A DNA stretch of 64,000 nucleotides from Pararhodobacter oceanensis (GTDB lineage: Bacteria; Pseudomonadota; Alphaproteobacteria; Rhodobacterales; Rhodobacteraceae), in the NCBI RefSeq assembly GCF_003076755.1, contig NZ_QDKM01000003.1, positions 186,001 through 250,000 on the forward strand, in the 5' to 3' direction. A model generated the notes under the pieces. That model was given only the letters and a program-made list of their open reading frames with translations. It did no database searches and was not told where the DNA came from. Both the position numbers and the translations under genes were made by a program. Below, in pieces: positions 27,185-36,108 of the stretch. The stretch's first letter is position 1. Each line of letters starts with the position of its first letter.

Positions 27185-28488
27185 GGGCCGATCCTGTGTT
27201 GCACGAGGGGGAGCGGGCTGGGCGCGGGGCCGATCTGGCAGGCGGCTTGCAGCGCGGCAATCGCGGTGTCGGCGCTGGCCTCATCGGCGGCATGGACGCG
27301 GGCGATGGGGGTGTCGGGGCCAAGCTCGGTGCCCGGCGCGGCGATATGGGAAAAGCCCACCCGCGGGTCGATGATATCGCCGCCCTTAAGCCGCCCGCCG
27401 CCGAGATGCACCACTGCTTCGCCCAAAGCGCGGGTGTCATAGCGGGTCAGGATGCCGGAATGCGGGGCGGGCACGTCGCGGATCACCGGCGCTGTCGGCA
27501 GGTGCTGCGCGTAGCTGCGGCTGAAGTCTTTGGGGCCACCTTGGGCGGCGACCATCCGCTCGAACCGTGCGGCGGCGGCGCCGGAGGTGAGGGTCTCGCG
27601 GGCCTTTGTTGCGCCCGCTTCGGCGTTATCGGCGAGGCCCGAGAGCGCCAGCACCTCGCCGCAGAGCGCAGCGGTGAGGTCGATCAAGCGGGCGGTGGGG
27701 GCTGTGCCGGTGAGCGTGTCCATGACCTCGGCCACTTCGAGCGCGTTACCGGCGCAAAGGGCCAGCGGGCGGTCCATATCGGTGATCAAAGCGGAGGTTT
27801 TGCACCCTGCCCCATTGGCGGTCTCGACCAGCGATTTGGCCAGCGCCTGCGCCTGTTCCGCCGAGGGCAGGAAGGCGCCGGAGCCGGTTTTGACATCAAG
27901 CACCAAAGCATCGAGACCGGCGGCGAGTTTTTTCGACAGGATCGAAGCGGTGATCAGGTCGACACTGCTGACCGTGCCGGTGACATCGCGCACCGCATAG
28001 AGCCGCTTGTCGGCGGGGGCGATGCGGGCGCTGGCGCTGACGATGGCGCAGCCGACCTCAGACATCAGCGCGCGCAACCGGTCCTCGGAGGTGTCGGTGA
28101 GGAAACCGGGGATCGATTCCAGTTTGTCCAATGTGCCGCCGGTATGGCCGAGGCCACGGCCCGAGACCATCGGCACATAGCCGCCGCATTCGGCCAAGAC
28201 CGGCGCGAGTAGCAGCGAAATCGAATCGCCGACGCCGCCGGTGGAGTGTTTGTCGATCACCGGGCCGGGCAAGTCCCATGCCAGCACATTACCGGAGTCG
28301 CGCATCGCGAGGGTCAGGGCGACGCGGGTCTCCTCGGAGAGCCCGCGCAACAGGGCGGCCATGGCGAAAGCACCGGCCTGCGCATCACTGACCTGCCCGC
28401 TGGCCAGACCGGCGGCGAACCACGCGACACCCTCGGGCGTGGCGCAGCCGTCGCGCAGGCTTTCAATGACCGCACGGGCGTCAGTCAT
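27181..28488 (-). CDS. deoA: Thymidine phosphorylase
   Basis: This 435-residue enzyme has the phosphate-binding signature VIDKHSTGGVGDSISLLLAP, preceded by LTLAMRDSGNVL, and the conserved KTGSGAFLP segment. It splits thymidine and deoxyuridine with phosphate. The C-terminal pyrimidine nucleoside phosphorylase domain with HLGGGRLKGGDIIDPRVGF is complete. The gene overlaps cdd and deoB by four bases at both ends, which indicates a tightly coupled operon. The order cdd-deoA-deoB converts (deoxy)cytidine to uridine and then to base plus sugar phosphate. Confidence 0.96.
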   Translation of the reverse strand: MTDARAVIESLRDGCATPEGVAWFAAGLASGQVSDAQAGAFAMAALLRGLSEETRVALTLAMRDSGNVLAWDLPGPVIDKHSTGGVGDSISLLLAPVLAECGGYVPMVSGRGLGHTGGTLDKLESIPGFLTDTSEDRLRALMSEVGCAIVSASARIAPADKRLYAVRDVTGTVSSVDLITASILSKKLAAGLDALVLDVKTGSGAFLPSAEQAQALAKSLVETANGAGCKTSALITDMDRPLALCAGNALEVAEVMDTLTGTAPTARLIDLTAALCGEVLALSGLADNAEAGATKARETLTSGAAAARFERMVAAQGGPKDFSRSYAQHLPTAPVIRDVPAPHSGILTRYDTRALGEAVVHLGGGRLKGGDIIDPRVGFSHIAAPGTELGPDTPIARVHAADEASADTAIAALQAACQIGPAPSPLPLVQHRIGP

Positions 28489-28877
28489 GCCCTGTCCATA
28501 TGGCTGGCGGTGAAGGCGCCAGGCAGCAGTTGCGCGACGCTCATGGTCAGGGATTTGCCGTCGATTGTCGCCATCGTCACCTGCACGTCACCATCGGCAA
28601 ATTCGCGCAGTTTCTGGCGGCAGCCACCGCAGGGGGGCACCGGCTCGGGGCTGTCGGCGATCACGGTGATCTCGGCAATGCGGGTGTCACCGGCGGCGAT
28701 CATCACCGCGATGGCACCGGCCTCGGCGCAGGTGCCCTCAGGGTAGGCGACGTTTTCGACGTTGCAACCGGCGTGGATATTGCCCTCGACCGAGCGAATG
28801 GCGGCGCCGACGCGAAACCTTGAGTAGGGCACATAGGCGCGCGCCCAGACCGCGCGGGCGGAGTCTAATAGTGTCAT
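28485..28877 (-). CDS. cdd: Cytidine deaminase
   Basis: This 130-residue homotetrameric-type cytidine deaminase has the catalytic zinc motif C50-A-E52 in NVENVAYPEGTCAEAGAI and zinc ligands Cys83 and Cys86 in PPCGGCRQKL. The substrate-binding N-terminal YVPYSRFRVGAA is intact. It deaminates cytidine and deoxycytidine. It is the first gene of the nucleoside salvage operon and overlaps deoA by four bases. The promoter should lie in the 349-bp gap to the malic enzyme gene, which is transcribed divergently. Confidence 0.95.
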   Translation of the reverse strand: MTLLDSARAVWARAYVPYSRFRVGAAIRSVEGNIHAGCNVENVAYPEGTCAEAGAIAVMIAAGDTRIAEITVIADSPEPVPPCGGCRQKLREFADGDVQVTMATIDGKSLTMSVAQLLPGAFTASHMDRA

Positions 28878-29226
28878 CGGTGGAACCCTGCAAATTTGAC
28901 CATCGGGTTCAGCTTTGCCCAGCGCGGGGATTGATGCAAGGGGGCGCTAACGGCTGACCTTGCGGCGCTGCGGGGCGGTTTGACCGCGTGATCGCGCGCG
29001 GCTTGCCATTGGCGCAGGATTTGCGCAGGTTTACCGGCTTGGGGGCGCGCGACTGCGGCGGCGTTGCGGCGGGTGTCCGTGGGCTGGTGTCCGGGGGCGG
29101 GTGTCAGGGGACGCCCGAGCGCGGCGAAAAGACGGATTTTCAAGCCGCGCCGGAAACTCTTGCAGGATGGCGGGGCTAGCGCTCTGGGTCAAATGGTTTA
29201 AAGGTAAACTAAAACTGGAGGGCGAG
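28878..29226. promoter_or_regulatory. Divergent intergenic region between cdd and maeB
   Basis: No gene is evident in these 349 bp. Near the malic enzyme start are an AGCGCT palindrome at 29178-29183 within GGCTAGCGCTCTGG and a short inverted repeat GTTTA-AAGG-TAAAC at about 29196-29209, either of which could be an operator. GGAGG at 29217-29221 is the maeB ribosome site. Both promoters presumably lie here, but no sigma-70 box stands out. Confidence 0.4.
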
Positions 29227-31518
29227 ATGAATGACCGGCGGAACGACGACGTGAAAGAGGCGGCACGGCAGGCAGCATTGCATTATCATGAGTTTCCGAC
29301 GCCCGGAAAGCTCGAGATCAGGGCGACCAAACCGATGGCCAATGGCCGCGACCTGAGCCGCGCCTATTCGCCCGGCGTCGCCGAAGCCTGTCTGGAAATC
29401 CAGAGCGAACCCTCGAATGCCGCCCGCTATACCACCCGCGGCAATCTGGTCGGCGTGGTGACCAATGGCACGGCGGTGCTGGGGCTGGGCAATATCGGCG
29501 CGCTGGCCTCGAAACCGGTGATGGAGGGTAAGGCGGTCCTGTTCAAGAAATTCGCCAATATCGACTGTTTCGATATCGAATTGGATGAGACCGATCCGGT
29601 CAAACTGGCCGAGATTGTCTGCGCGCTGGAGCCGACCTTTGGCGCGATCAACCTTGAGGATATCAAAGCGCCGGATTGCTTCATCGTCGAGCGGATTTGC
29701 CGTGAGCGGATGGGCATTCCGGTGTTCCATGACGACCAGCATGGCACCGCGATTGTCGTCGGCGCCGCGGCCTATAACGCGCTGCATCTGACCGGGCGCA
29801 AATTTGCCGATATCAAGATTGTTTCGACCGGTGGTGGCGCGGCGGGGATTGCCTGTCTGAATATGCTGCTGAAACTCGGCGTGAAGCGTGAGAATGTCTG
29901 GCTGTGCGATATTCACGGGCTTGTGCATGAGGGCCGCGAGGTCGATATGAACCCCGAGAAAGCGGCCTTTGCGCAAGACAGCGAGTTGCGCACTTTGGAT
30001 CAGGTGATCGAGGGCGCGGATCTGTTTCTGGGGCTGTCGGGGCCCGGCGTGTTAACGCAGGATCATGTGCGCAAAATGGCCGAAGACCCGATCATTTTCG
30101 CGCTGGCCAATCCGACGCCCGAGATCATGCCCGATCTGGTGGCCGATATTGCTCCCGGCGCGATTGTGGCCACCGGACGCTCGGATTATCCGAACCAAGT
30201 CAACAATGTGCTGTGTTTTCCGTTCATCTTTCGCGGGGCGCTGGATGTCGGCGCGACCGAGATCAATGACGCGATGCAGATTGCCTGTGTCGAGGGGATC
30301 GCGCAGCTGGCGCGGGCCACGACCTCGGCGGAGACCGCGGCGGCCTATCAGGGCGAGCGGCTCAGCTTTGGCCGCGAATATCTGATCCCGAAACCCTTTG
30401 ACCCGCGCTTGATGGGGGTGGTTGCCACGGCGGTGGCCAATGCAGCGATGGAAACCGGTGTGGCGACGCGTCCCCTGGAGGATGTGGAGGCCTATAAGCA
30501 GCGGCTCGACAGCTCGGTGTTCCGCTCGGCGATGCTGATGCGGCCGGTGTTTTCCGCGGCCAAAGCAGCCTCGCGGCGGATTGTCTTTGCCGAGGGCGAG
30601 GACGAGCGGGTGCTGCGCGCGGCGCTGGCGGTGATGGAAGAAACCACCGAGGTGCCGATACTGATCGGGCGTCCCGATGTGATCGCGCGGCGTTGCGAGC
30701 GTTACGGATTGCCGATCCGTCCGGGCACGCATTTTCAGGTGGTGAACCCCGAGAAGGACGACCGGTATCGCGAATACTGGGAGACCTATCACCGGCTGAT
30801 GGAGCGGCGCGGGGTGACGCCGGATGTGGCGAAGGCGACGCTGCGCACCAACACCACGGCGATTGCCGCGATCATGGTGCACCGTGGCGAGGCTGACAGT
30901 ATGGTTTGCGGCACCTTCGGGCAGTATCTGTGGCATCTCAATTATGTGCAGCAGGTGCTGGGCCGTGACGGGCTGAAGGCGGGCGGCGCGCTCAGCCTGT
31001 TGATCCATGACGGCGGCGCTTTGTTCATTGCCGACACCCAGATCAACCCCGAGCCGACGCCCGAGCAGATCGCCGAGGCGGCGCTTGGCGCGGCGCGGCA
31101 CGCGCGGCGGTTCGGGATCTCGCCAAAGGTGGCACTGTGTTCGCATTCGCAGTTCGGCACGTTGAACACCTCCTCGGGGCGGCGGATGCGCGGGGCATTG
31201 GAGATCCTCGATTCGATGGCGCTGGATTTCGAATATGAGGGCGAAATGTCGGTGGATGCGGCGATGGATCCGGTGCTGCGTGAACGGGTGTTCCCGCATG
31301 GGCGGATGAACGGGCCGGCGAATATCCTGATCTTCGCCAATTCCGATGCCGCGAGTGCCGCGCGCAATATCATGAAGACCCATGCCGGGGCGCTGGAGGT
31401 CGGGCCGATCCTGATGGGGCTGGGGAATAAGGCGCATATCGTGACGCCATCGATCACCACGCGGGGGCTGCTGAATGTGGCGGCGATCGCGGGCACGCCG
31501 GTGTCGCATTATAGCTGA
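29227..31518 (+). CDS. maeB: NADP-dependent malic enzyme with C-terminal phosphotransacetylase-like domain
   Basis: This 763-residue two-domain protein matches the MaeB length. Residues about 1-430 are the malic enzyme ([16 protein letters not shown], then [11 protein letters not shown], metal region [12 protein letters not shown] and the NAD(P) site [15 protein letters not shown]). Residues about 440-763 are a phosphotransacetylase-like domain ([19 protein letters not shown] and later [18 protein letters not shown]), which is regulatory in known MaeB enzymes. It decarboxylates malate to pyruvate with reduction of NADP. The start at ATG 29227 follows GGAGG. With pckA at 47.6 kb it forms the exits from C4 acids used on acetate, propionate or fatty acids. 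Confidence 0.95.
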   Translation: MNDRRNDDVKEAARQAALHYHEFPTPGKLEIRATKPMANGRDLSRAYSPGVAEACLEIQSEPSNAARYTTRGNLVGVVTNGTAVLGLGNIGALASKPVMEGKAVLFKKFANIDCFDIELDETDPVKLAEIVCALEPTFGAINLEDIKAPDCFIVERICRERMGIPVFHDDQHGTAIVVGAAAYNALHLTGRKFADIKIVSTGGGAAGIACLNMLLKLGVKRENVWLCDIHGLVHEGREVDMNPEKAAFAQDSELRTLDQVIEGADLFLGLSGPGVLTQDHVRKMAEDPIIFALANPTPEIMPDLVADIAPGAIVATGRSDYPNQVNNVLCFPFIFRGALDVGATEINDAMQIACVEGIAQLARATTSAETAAAYQGERLSFGREYLIPKPFDPRLMGVVATAVANAAMETGVATRPLEDVEAYKQRLDSSVFRSAMLMRPVFSAAKAASRRIVFAEGEDERVLRAALAVMEETTEVPILIGRPDVIARRCERYGLPIRPGTHFQVVNPEKDDRYREYWETYHRLMERRGVTPDVAKATLRTNTTAIAAIMVHRGEADSMVCGTFGQYLWHLNYVQQVLGRDGLKAGGALSLLIHDGGALFIADTQINPEPTPEQIAEAALGAARHARRFGISPKVALCSHSQFGTLNTSSGRRMRGALEILDSMALDFEYEGEMSVDAAMDPVLRERVFPHGRMNGPANILIFANSDAASAARNIMKTHAGALEVGPILMGLGNKAHIVTPSITTRGLLNVAAIAGTPVSHYS

Positions 31519-31535
31519 GGGGTGAGGGGCGTTGA

Positions 31536-32041
31536 GGGACGCGCCCGACACTGGGTGGGCGCGTCTGACGTTGCCGCGATGCTCTGCGGTCACAAGCATC
31601 CGTGTCGGTCGGGCGGCGAAGGACATCGCCAGTGCGCCCTCCCATGGGGAGGGTCGGGCGCGGCCCGGCGGTGCCGCCGGGCGGGACGGTGGAATGGAGC
31701 GCTCGAAGTGATAAGGGACGCGCCTGACCCTGGGTGGGCGCCCCTGCCCTTGCCACTGAGCGACGTGCTTCAAAGCACGAATGTCGCATGAGCTTCGCAT
31801 GACATCGCCAGGGCGCCCTCCCGTGGGGAGGGTCGGGCGCGGCCCGGGGTGCCTCCGGGCTGGGCGGGTGGAATGGAGCGCTTATAGGGCTAAGGGACGC
31901 GCCTGACCCTGGGTGGGCGCCCTGCCCTTGCCACAAAGCGGCGTGCTCCAAAGCATGAATGTCGCATGTGCTTCGCATGACATCGCCAGTGCGCCCTCCC
32001 GGGGGGGAGGGGCGGGCGCGGCCCGGGGTTCCCACGGGCCA
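31536..32041 (+). repeat. Three family 1 copies in a tandem array with 179-bp period
   Basis: Family 1 elements begin at 31536, 31715 and 31894, so the repeat period is exactly 179 bp twice, including the shared spacer GGTGGAATGGAGCGCT. Each copy has the left end GGGACGCGCC, hairpin CCCTCCC-loop-GGGAGGG (modified in the third) and a second hairpin. In the first copy the second stem is GCCCGGCGG-TG-CCGCCGGGC at 31663-31682, whereas other copies use the CGTGG/CCACG version. The array fills most of the 753-bp gap between maeB and prpE. Confidence 0.85.
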
Positions 32042-32090
32042 GACAGAAGGTTGGGGCATGCCGTTGTGGTGTGGGGTTTTCTTTCGCGGA

Positions 32091-32179
32091 TTTGCAAACT
32101 GTTGGAAATCGGGGCGGAAACGCCCCCTCCCCGCGCGGGTTTGCAAACTCCCCCCGTGCATTCCACGCGTTTTTGCAAA
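32091..32179. promoter_or_regulatory. Three TTTGCAAA palindromes upstream of prpE (candidate ScfR/PccR-type sites)
   Basis: Perfect TTTGCAAA octamers occur at 32091-32098, 32140-32147 and 32172-32179, the last 92 bp before the prpE start. Short-chain fatty acyl-CoA regulators of the ScfR family, such as PccR of Rhodobacter sphaeroides, are known to use paired TTTGCAAA motifs. Three copies directly before a propionyl-CoA synthetase gene therefore suggest control by such a regulator, though the spacing differs from the 4-base gap of the published pair. No scfR gene is in the window. Confidence 0.55.
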
Positions 32180-32271
32180 TTTTCCCCGCCGCCCGCAGCC
32201 TGTCAGCCGGTAACAGCGTTGCGAAATCCCCTCGGGCTTGCGTAACTGAGCGCAGGACGAGGAGGAACACC

Positions 32272-34164
32272 ATGAGCTATGCCGAGGTTTATCGCCGCTC
32301 GATCGACGACCCGAACGGGTTCTGGCTGGAGCAATCCGCCGCGATTGACTGGGAGGAGGCGCCGACACAGGCGCTGTTCAAAGCGCGCGCGCCGATCTTT
32401 GAGTGGTTCAAAGACGCGCAAGTCAACACCTGCTGGAACGCGCTCGACCGCCATGTCGCGGCGGGGCGCGGGGCGCAGACTGCGGTGATCTATGACAGTC
32501 CGATCTCCGGCACGCGGCAGGACATCACCTATGCCGAGATGCTCGAGCGGGTGGCGCGTCTGGCGGGGGCGTTGCAGGCCAAGGGGGTGACCAAGGGCGA
32601 CCGGGTGATCATCTATATGCCGATGATCCCGCAGGCGCTGGAGGCGATGCTGGCCTGCGCGCGGCTGGGCGCAGTGCATTCGGTGGTGTTCGGCGGGTTT
32701 GCGGCGCGGGAACTGGCCACGCGGATCGATGACGCAACGCCAAAGGCGGTGATCGCGGCGAGCTGCGGGTTGGAGCCGGGGCGGGTGGTGGAATATAAGC
32801 CACTCCTCGACGGCGCGATCGAGATGGCCGCGCATAAGCCCGAGTTCACGGTTATTTACCAACGAGATCAAGCGGTTGCCGATCTGATGCAAGGCCGCGA
32901 TCATGACTGGGAGACTTTCCAGTCGGGGGCTACTCCGGCGGAATGCGTGCCGGTTTCGGGCGATCATCCGGCCTATATTCTCTATACCTCGGGCACCACC
33001 GGCAACCCCAAGGGCGTGGTGCGCGCCACCGGCGGGCATCTGGTGGCGCTGGCCTGGTCGATGAAAAACCTCTACGGCGTCGACCCCGGTGAGGTGTTTT
33101 GGTGCGCCTCGGATGTGGGCTGGGTGGTTGGCCATTCCTATATCGTCTACGGCCCGCTGATCCACGGCGCGACCACGGTGGTGTTCGAGGGCAAGCCGAT
33201 TGGCACGCCGGATGCGGGCACCTTCTGGCGGGTGATCGAAGAAAACAAAGTGGTGAGTTTCTTCACCGCGCCGACCGCATTCCGGGCGATCAAACGCGAG
33301 GATCCGAAGGGGGAGTTTCTCAAGAAATACGACACCTCATCGCTGCGCACCCTCTATCTGGCGGGTGAGCGGGCGGACCCGGATACGATCCTTTGGGCGC
33401 AGGAGAAACTCGGGGTGCCGGTGATCGACCATTGGTGGCAGACCGAGACCGGCTGGGCGATCTGCGGCAATCCGCAGGGGCTGGAAAAGCTGCCGGTGAA
33501 GATCGGCTCACCCTCGGTGCCGATGCCCGGTTATGACGTGCAGGTGCTCGATGAGGCGGGGCATCAACTGCCGGCGGGGGAGTTGGGGGCGATTGGGATC
33601 AAGCTGCCGCTGCCGCCGGGGACGCTGCCGAACCTGTGGAACGCCGAAGAGCGGTTTATCTCGTCTTATCTGAGCGCCTATCCCGGCTATTACGAGACCG
33701 GCGACGCGGGCTATATCGACGAGGACGGCTATGTCTATATCATGGCCCGCACCGATGATGTGATCAATGTCGCGGGGCATCGGCTGTCGACCGGCGCGAT
33801 GGAGGAAATCCTTGCCGCCCACGCCGATGTCGGCGAATGCGCGGTGGTCGGGGTGGCTGATCCGCTGAAGGGGCAGTTGCCGCTGGGGTTCCTGTGCCTC
33901 AACGCCGGTGTCACACGCGAACCCGAGGCGGTGATCAAAGAATGCGTTGCCTTGATGCGCAGCAAGCTGGGACCGGTGGCGGCGTTTAAACTGGCGGTGG
34001 TGGTCGAGCGGCTGCCAAAAACCCGCTCGGGCAAGATATTGCGCGCCACCATGGCCAAGATCGCCGATGGCGAGCCGTTCAAAGCCCCCGCCACCATCGA
34101 GGATATGACGGTGTTGGACGAGATCGAGATCGCTCTGCAAGATATTGGTTTTGCAAAGAAGTAA
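32272..34164 (+). CDS. prpE: Propionyl-CoA synthetase
   Basis: This 630-residue AMP-forming synthetase starts MSYAEVYRRSIDDPNGFWLE, the PrpE-type N-terminus. It has the P-loop ILYTSGTTGNPKGVVR, the motif CASDVGWVVGHSYIVYGPL typical of acetyl/propionyl-CoA synthetases, DHWWQTETGW, and the C-terminal KTRSGKILR with catalytic Lys588, the usual acetylation target. It makes propionyl-CoA from propionate, ATP and CoA; some members also accept acetate. GGAGGA at 32261-32266 sets the start; the longer open frame upstream runs into repeat DNA. The TTTGCAAA sites upstream and Mcd elsewhere in the window suggest use of propionate through the methylmalonyl/ethylmalonyl routes. Confidence 0.93.
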   Translation: MSYAEVYRRSIDDPNGFWLEQSAAIDWEEAPTQALFKARAPIFEWFKDAQVNTCWNALDRHVAAGRGAQTAVIYDSPISGTRQDITYAEMLERVARLAGALQAKGVTKGDRVIIYMPMIPQALEAMLACARLGAVHSVVFGGFAARELATRIDDATPKAVIAASCGLEPGRVVEYKPLLDGAIEMAAHKPEFTVIYQRDQAVADLMQGRDHDWETFQSGATPAECVPVSGDHPAYILYTSGTTGNPKGVVRATGGHLVALAWSMKNLYGVDPGEVFWCASDVGWVVGHSYIVYGPLIHGATTVVFEGKPIGTPDAGTFWRVIEENKVVSFFTAPTAFRAIKREDPKGEFLKKYDTSSLRTLYLAGERADPDTILWAQEKLGVPVIDHWWQTETGWAICGNPQGLEKLPVKIGSPSVPMPGYDVQVLDEAGHQLPAGELGAIGIKLPLPPGTLPNLWNAEERFISSYLSAYPGYYETGDAGYIDEDGYVYIMARTDDVINVAGHRLSTGAMEEILAAHADVGECAVVGVADPLKGQLPLGFLCLNAGVTREPEAVIKECVALMRSKLGPVAAFKLAVVVERLPKTRSGKILRATMAKIADGEPFKAPATIEDMTVLDEIEIALQDIGFAKK

Positions 34165-34189
34165 ACGCGGAGCGATCAGCACAAATAGC

Positions 34190-34214
34190 GGCGCGGGAGT
34201 TGATTGTCCGCGCC
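34190..34214. terminator. Hairpin after prpE, possible weak terminator
   Basis: GGCGCGG and CCGCGCC form a 7-bp perfect stem around an 11-base loop, 25 bp after the prpE stop. No T run follows, so termination would be inefficient or Rho-assisted; the call is tentative. Confidence 0.35.
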
Positions 34215-34309
34215 TCACATGCAACTGTTGCTATACATCCATGGATTGCGCCAAGCTTGTGCCGCAATTTCATGGTGTATGGGATGTTCAGTAAACGTGC
34301 GATTTCTCA

Positions 34310-34705
34310 ATGAATGATCAAACACGATCCAATTCCGGCCCCGACGGCAGCCCTGAGTCCGATCCTGCGGCGATTGATCCGGCGGTGCTGGACCGGCTGC
34401 TGTCGATGGGCGATGAGGCGATGCGCAGCGCCCTATGCGCGCAGATGATCAGCGATTTCCAGCGTCTGGGCGCGGCAATCGACGACCCCGATATCACCAA
34501 AGTGGCGCATAGCGCGCATGAGATGAAGGGGCTGGCGGCGACGATTGGCGCGGCGCGGCTGGCGACGATGGCGCGCAGTCTCGACACGGTGGCCAAATCC
34601 CTAGGTGCTGCGGCGGCCTCGGCGCTGGTCGGCAGCACCCAGAGCGAGGTCGCGCGGGTGATTGCGGTGCTCTCGGATGCGGCGGAGGATTCGTCAGCGG
34701 CATGA
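34310..34705 (+). CDS. Histidine phosphotransfer (Hpt) domain protein
   Basis: This 131-residue protein has a polar N-terminus of about 22 residues and one Hpt four-helix bundle. The phosphoryl-accepting histidine is His70 in VAHSAHEMKGLAATIGA, matching the HxxKG pattern of the family. Such domains relay phosphate between a hybrid sensor kinase and a response regulator. The next gene, overlapping by four bases, encodes a receiver-AAA+ regulator that is the obvious partner, an arrangement like LuxU-LuxO. No hybrid kinase is in the window. The ribosome site is weak. Confidence 0.88.
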   Translation: MNDQTRSNSGPDGSPESDPAAIDPAVLDRLLSMGDEAMRSALCAQMISDFQRLGAAIDDPDITKVAHSAHEMKGLAATIGAARLATMARSLDTVAKSLGAAAASALVGSTQSEVARVIAVLSDAAEDSSAA

Positions 34706-36108
34706 ATTCGCAAGCCCCTTTATCGGACACGATCCTGCTGATCGAGGACACCCCCTCGCTGCAGATGATCTATAAGGCGGCGCTGACCCGCGCCAATCTT
34801 CCGGTGGAAACCTGCGGCACCGCGGCGGATGGTCTGGCGGCCTTTGCGCGGTTGAAATCGCGGGTGGTGCTGCTGGATCTGATGCTGCCCGACCGCGCCG
34901 GTCTGGAGGTGATGAAGGAACTGCTGGCCAGCGAGCCGCAGACCTGTGTGATCGTGATCACCGCCAATGGCTCGATCAACAAGGCGGTCGAGATGATGCG
35001 CGCCGGTGCGCATGAGTTTCTGGTCAAACCCTTTGACGACCAGCGGCTAATCAACGCAATCGAGAACGCCCGCCGCTCGCTGCATCACCGGCCCAGATCG
35101 ACGCTGGCCGAGGCCCGTATTCAGGTGCTGCCGCCGTTCATCGGCCATTCATCCGCGATGCTGGCGGTCTATGACAAGATCCGCTCGGTGGCGCGGTCGA
35201 TGGCGACGGTGTTCATCACCGGCGAAAGCGGCACCGGCAAGGAATTATGCGCCGAAGCGGTGCATAAAGCCTCGGCGCGCTCAGCCGGGCCGTTCATTGC
35301 GCTCAATTGCGGGGCGATCCCTGTCGGGCTGCTGGAATCCGAGGTGTTCGGCCATTTGCGCGGCTCGTTCACCGGCGCGATATCCGACAAACAGGGCGCG
35401 GCGGCAGCGGCGGATGGCGGCACGCTGTTTTTAGATGAAATCTGCGAGATGGACCTGAATTTGCAGACCAAATTGCTGCGGTTTCTGCAAACCTCGACGA
35501 TCACGCCGGTCGGCGCCACCAAGCCGCGCAAGGTCAATGTGCGGATCATCTGCGCGACCAACCGCAACCCTTTGGAAGAAGTGCGGCAGGGGCGGTTCCG
35601 CGAGGATCTGTATTACCGGCTGCATGTGGTGCCGATCCATCTGCCGCCGCTGCGCGAACGCGGCGATGATGTGAACGAGATTGCCGAGACGCTGGTCACC
35701 CAGATGGCGCGCGAAGAGGGGCATGAATTCAGCGGGCTGTCGCCACGGGTGCGCGAGTTGTTTCGCAATATGGCCTGGCCGGGGAATGTGCGGCAGCTGA
35801 TCAATGTGCTGCGCAATGTGGTGGTGCTGAACGCCGGTCCCTTGGTGACGCCCGAGATGCTGCCGCCGGATCTGTTGTCGCAACGCCCGATGACCACGCG
35901 CGAACCTGCGGCACCCACTGCCCCCGCGCGTCCGGTTCTGGGCGATCTAGCGGGGCGCACCTTGGCGCAGATCGAGCGGATCGTAATTGAGGATACTTTG
36001 GCGCGGCACAATGGCTCGGTGCCGAAATCGGCGCGGGAATTGGATGTCTCGGCCTCGACGCTCTATCGCAAGCTTGATGCATGGTCGAAGGCTGAAACCC
36101 CGGAATGA
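34702..36108 (+). CDS. NtrC/LuxO-type response regulator (receiver, AAA+, Fis HTH)
   Basis: This 468-residue protein has a receiver domain with the acidic pair Glu15/Asp16, phospho-acceptor Asp59 in VVLLDLMLPD and Lys109. An AAA+ domain follows with Walker A GESGTGKE (174-181), a GSFTGA loop (221-226) and Walker B TLFLDE (241-246). A C-terminal Fis-type helix-turn-helix ends the protein (LARHNGSVPKSARELDVSASTLYRKL). Sigma-54 activators normally have GAFTGA in the loop that touches sigma-54; here the second residue is Ser. The gene overlaps the Hpt gene and the following SDR gene by four bases. It probably activates sigma-54 promoters under control of the Hpt relay; its targets are unknown. 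Confidence 0.9.
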   Translation: MNSQAPLSDTILLIEDTPSLQMIYKAALTRANLPVETCGTAADGLAAFARLKSRVVLLDLMLPDRAGLEVMKELLASEPQTCVIVITANGSINKAVEMMRAGAHEFLVKPFDDQRLINAIENARRSLHHRPRSTLAEARIQVLPPFIGHSSAMLAVYDKIRSVARSMATVFITGESGTGKELCAEAVHKASARSAGPFIALNCGAIPVGLLESEVFGHLRGSFTGAISDKQGAAAAADGGTLFLDEICEMDLNLQTKLLRFLQTSTITPVGATKPRKVNVRIICATNRNPLEEVRQGRFREDLYYRLHVVPIHLPPLRERGDDVNEIAETLVTQMAREEGHEFSGLSPRVRELFRNMAWPGNVRQLINVLRNVVVLNAGPLVTPEMLPPDLLSQRPMTTREPAAPTAPARPVLGDLAGRTLAQIERIVIEDTLARHNGSVPKSARELDVSASTLYRKLDAWSKAETPE

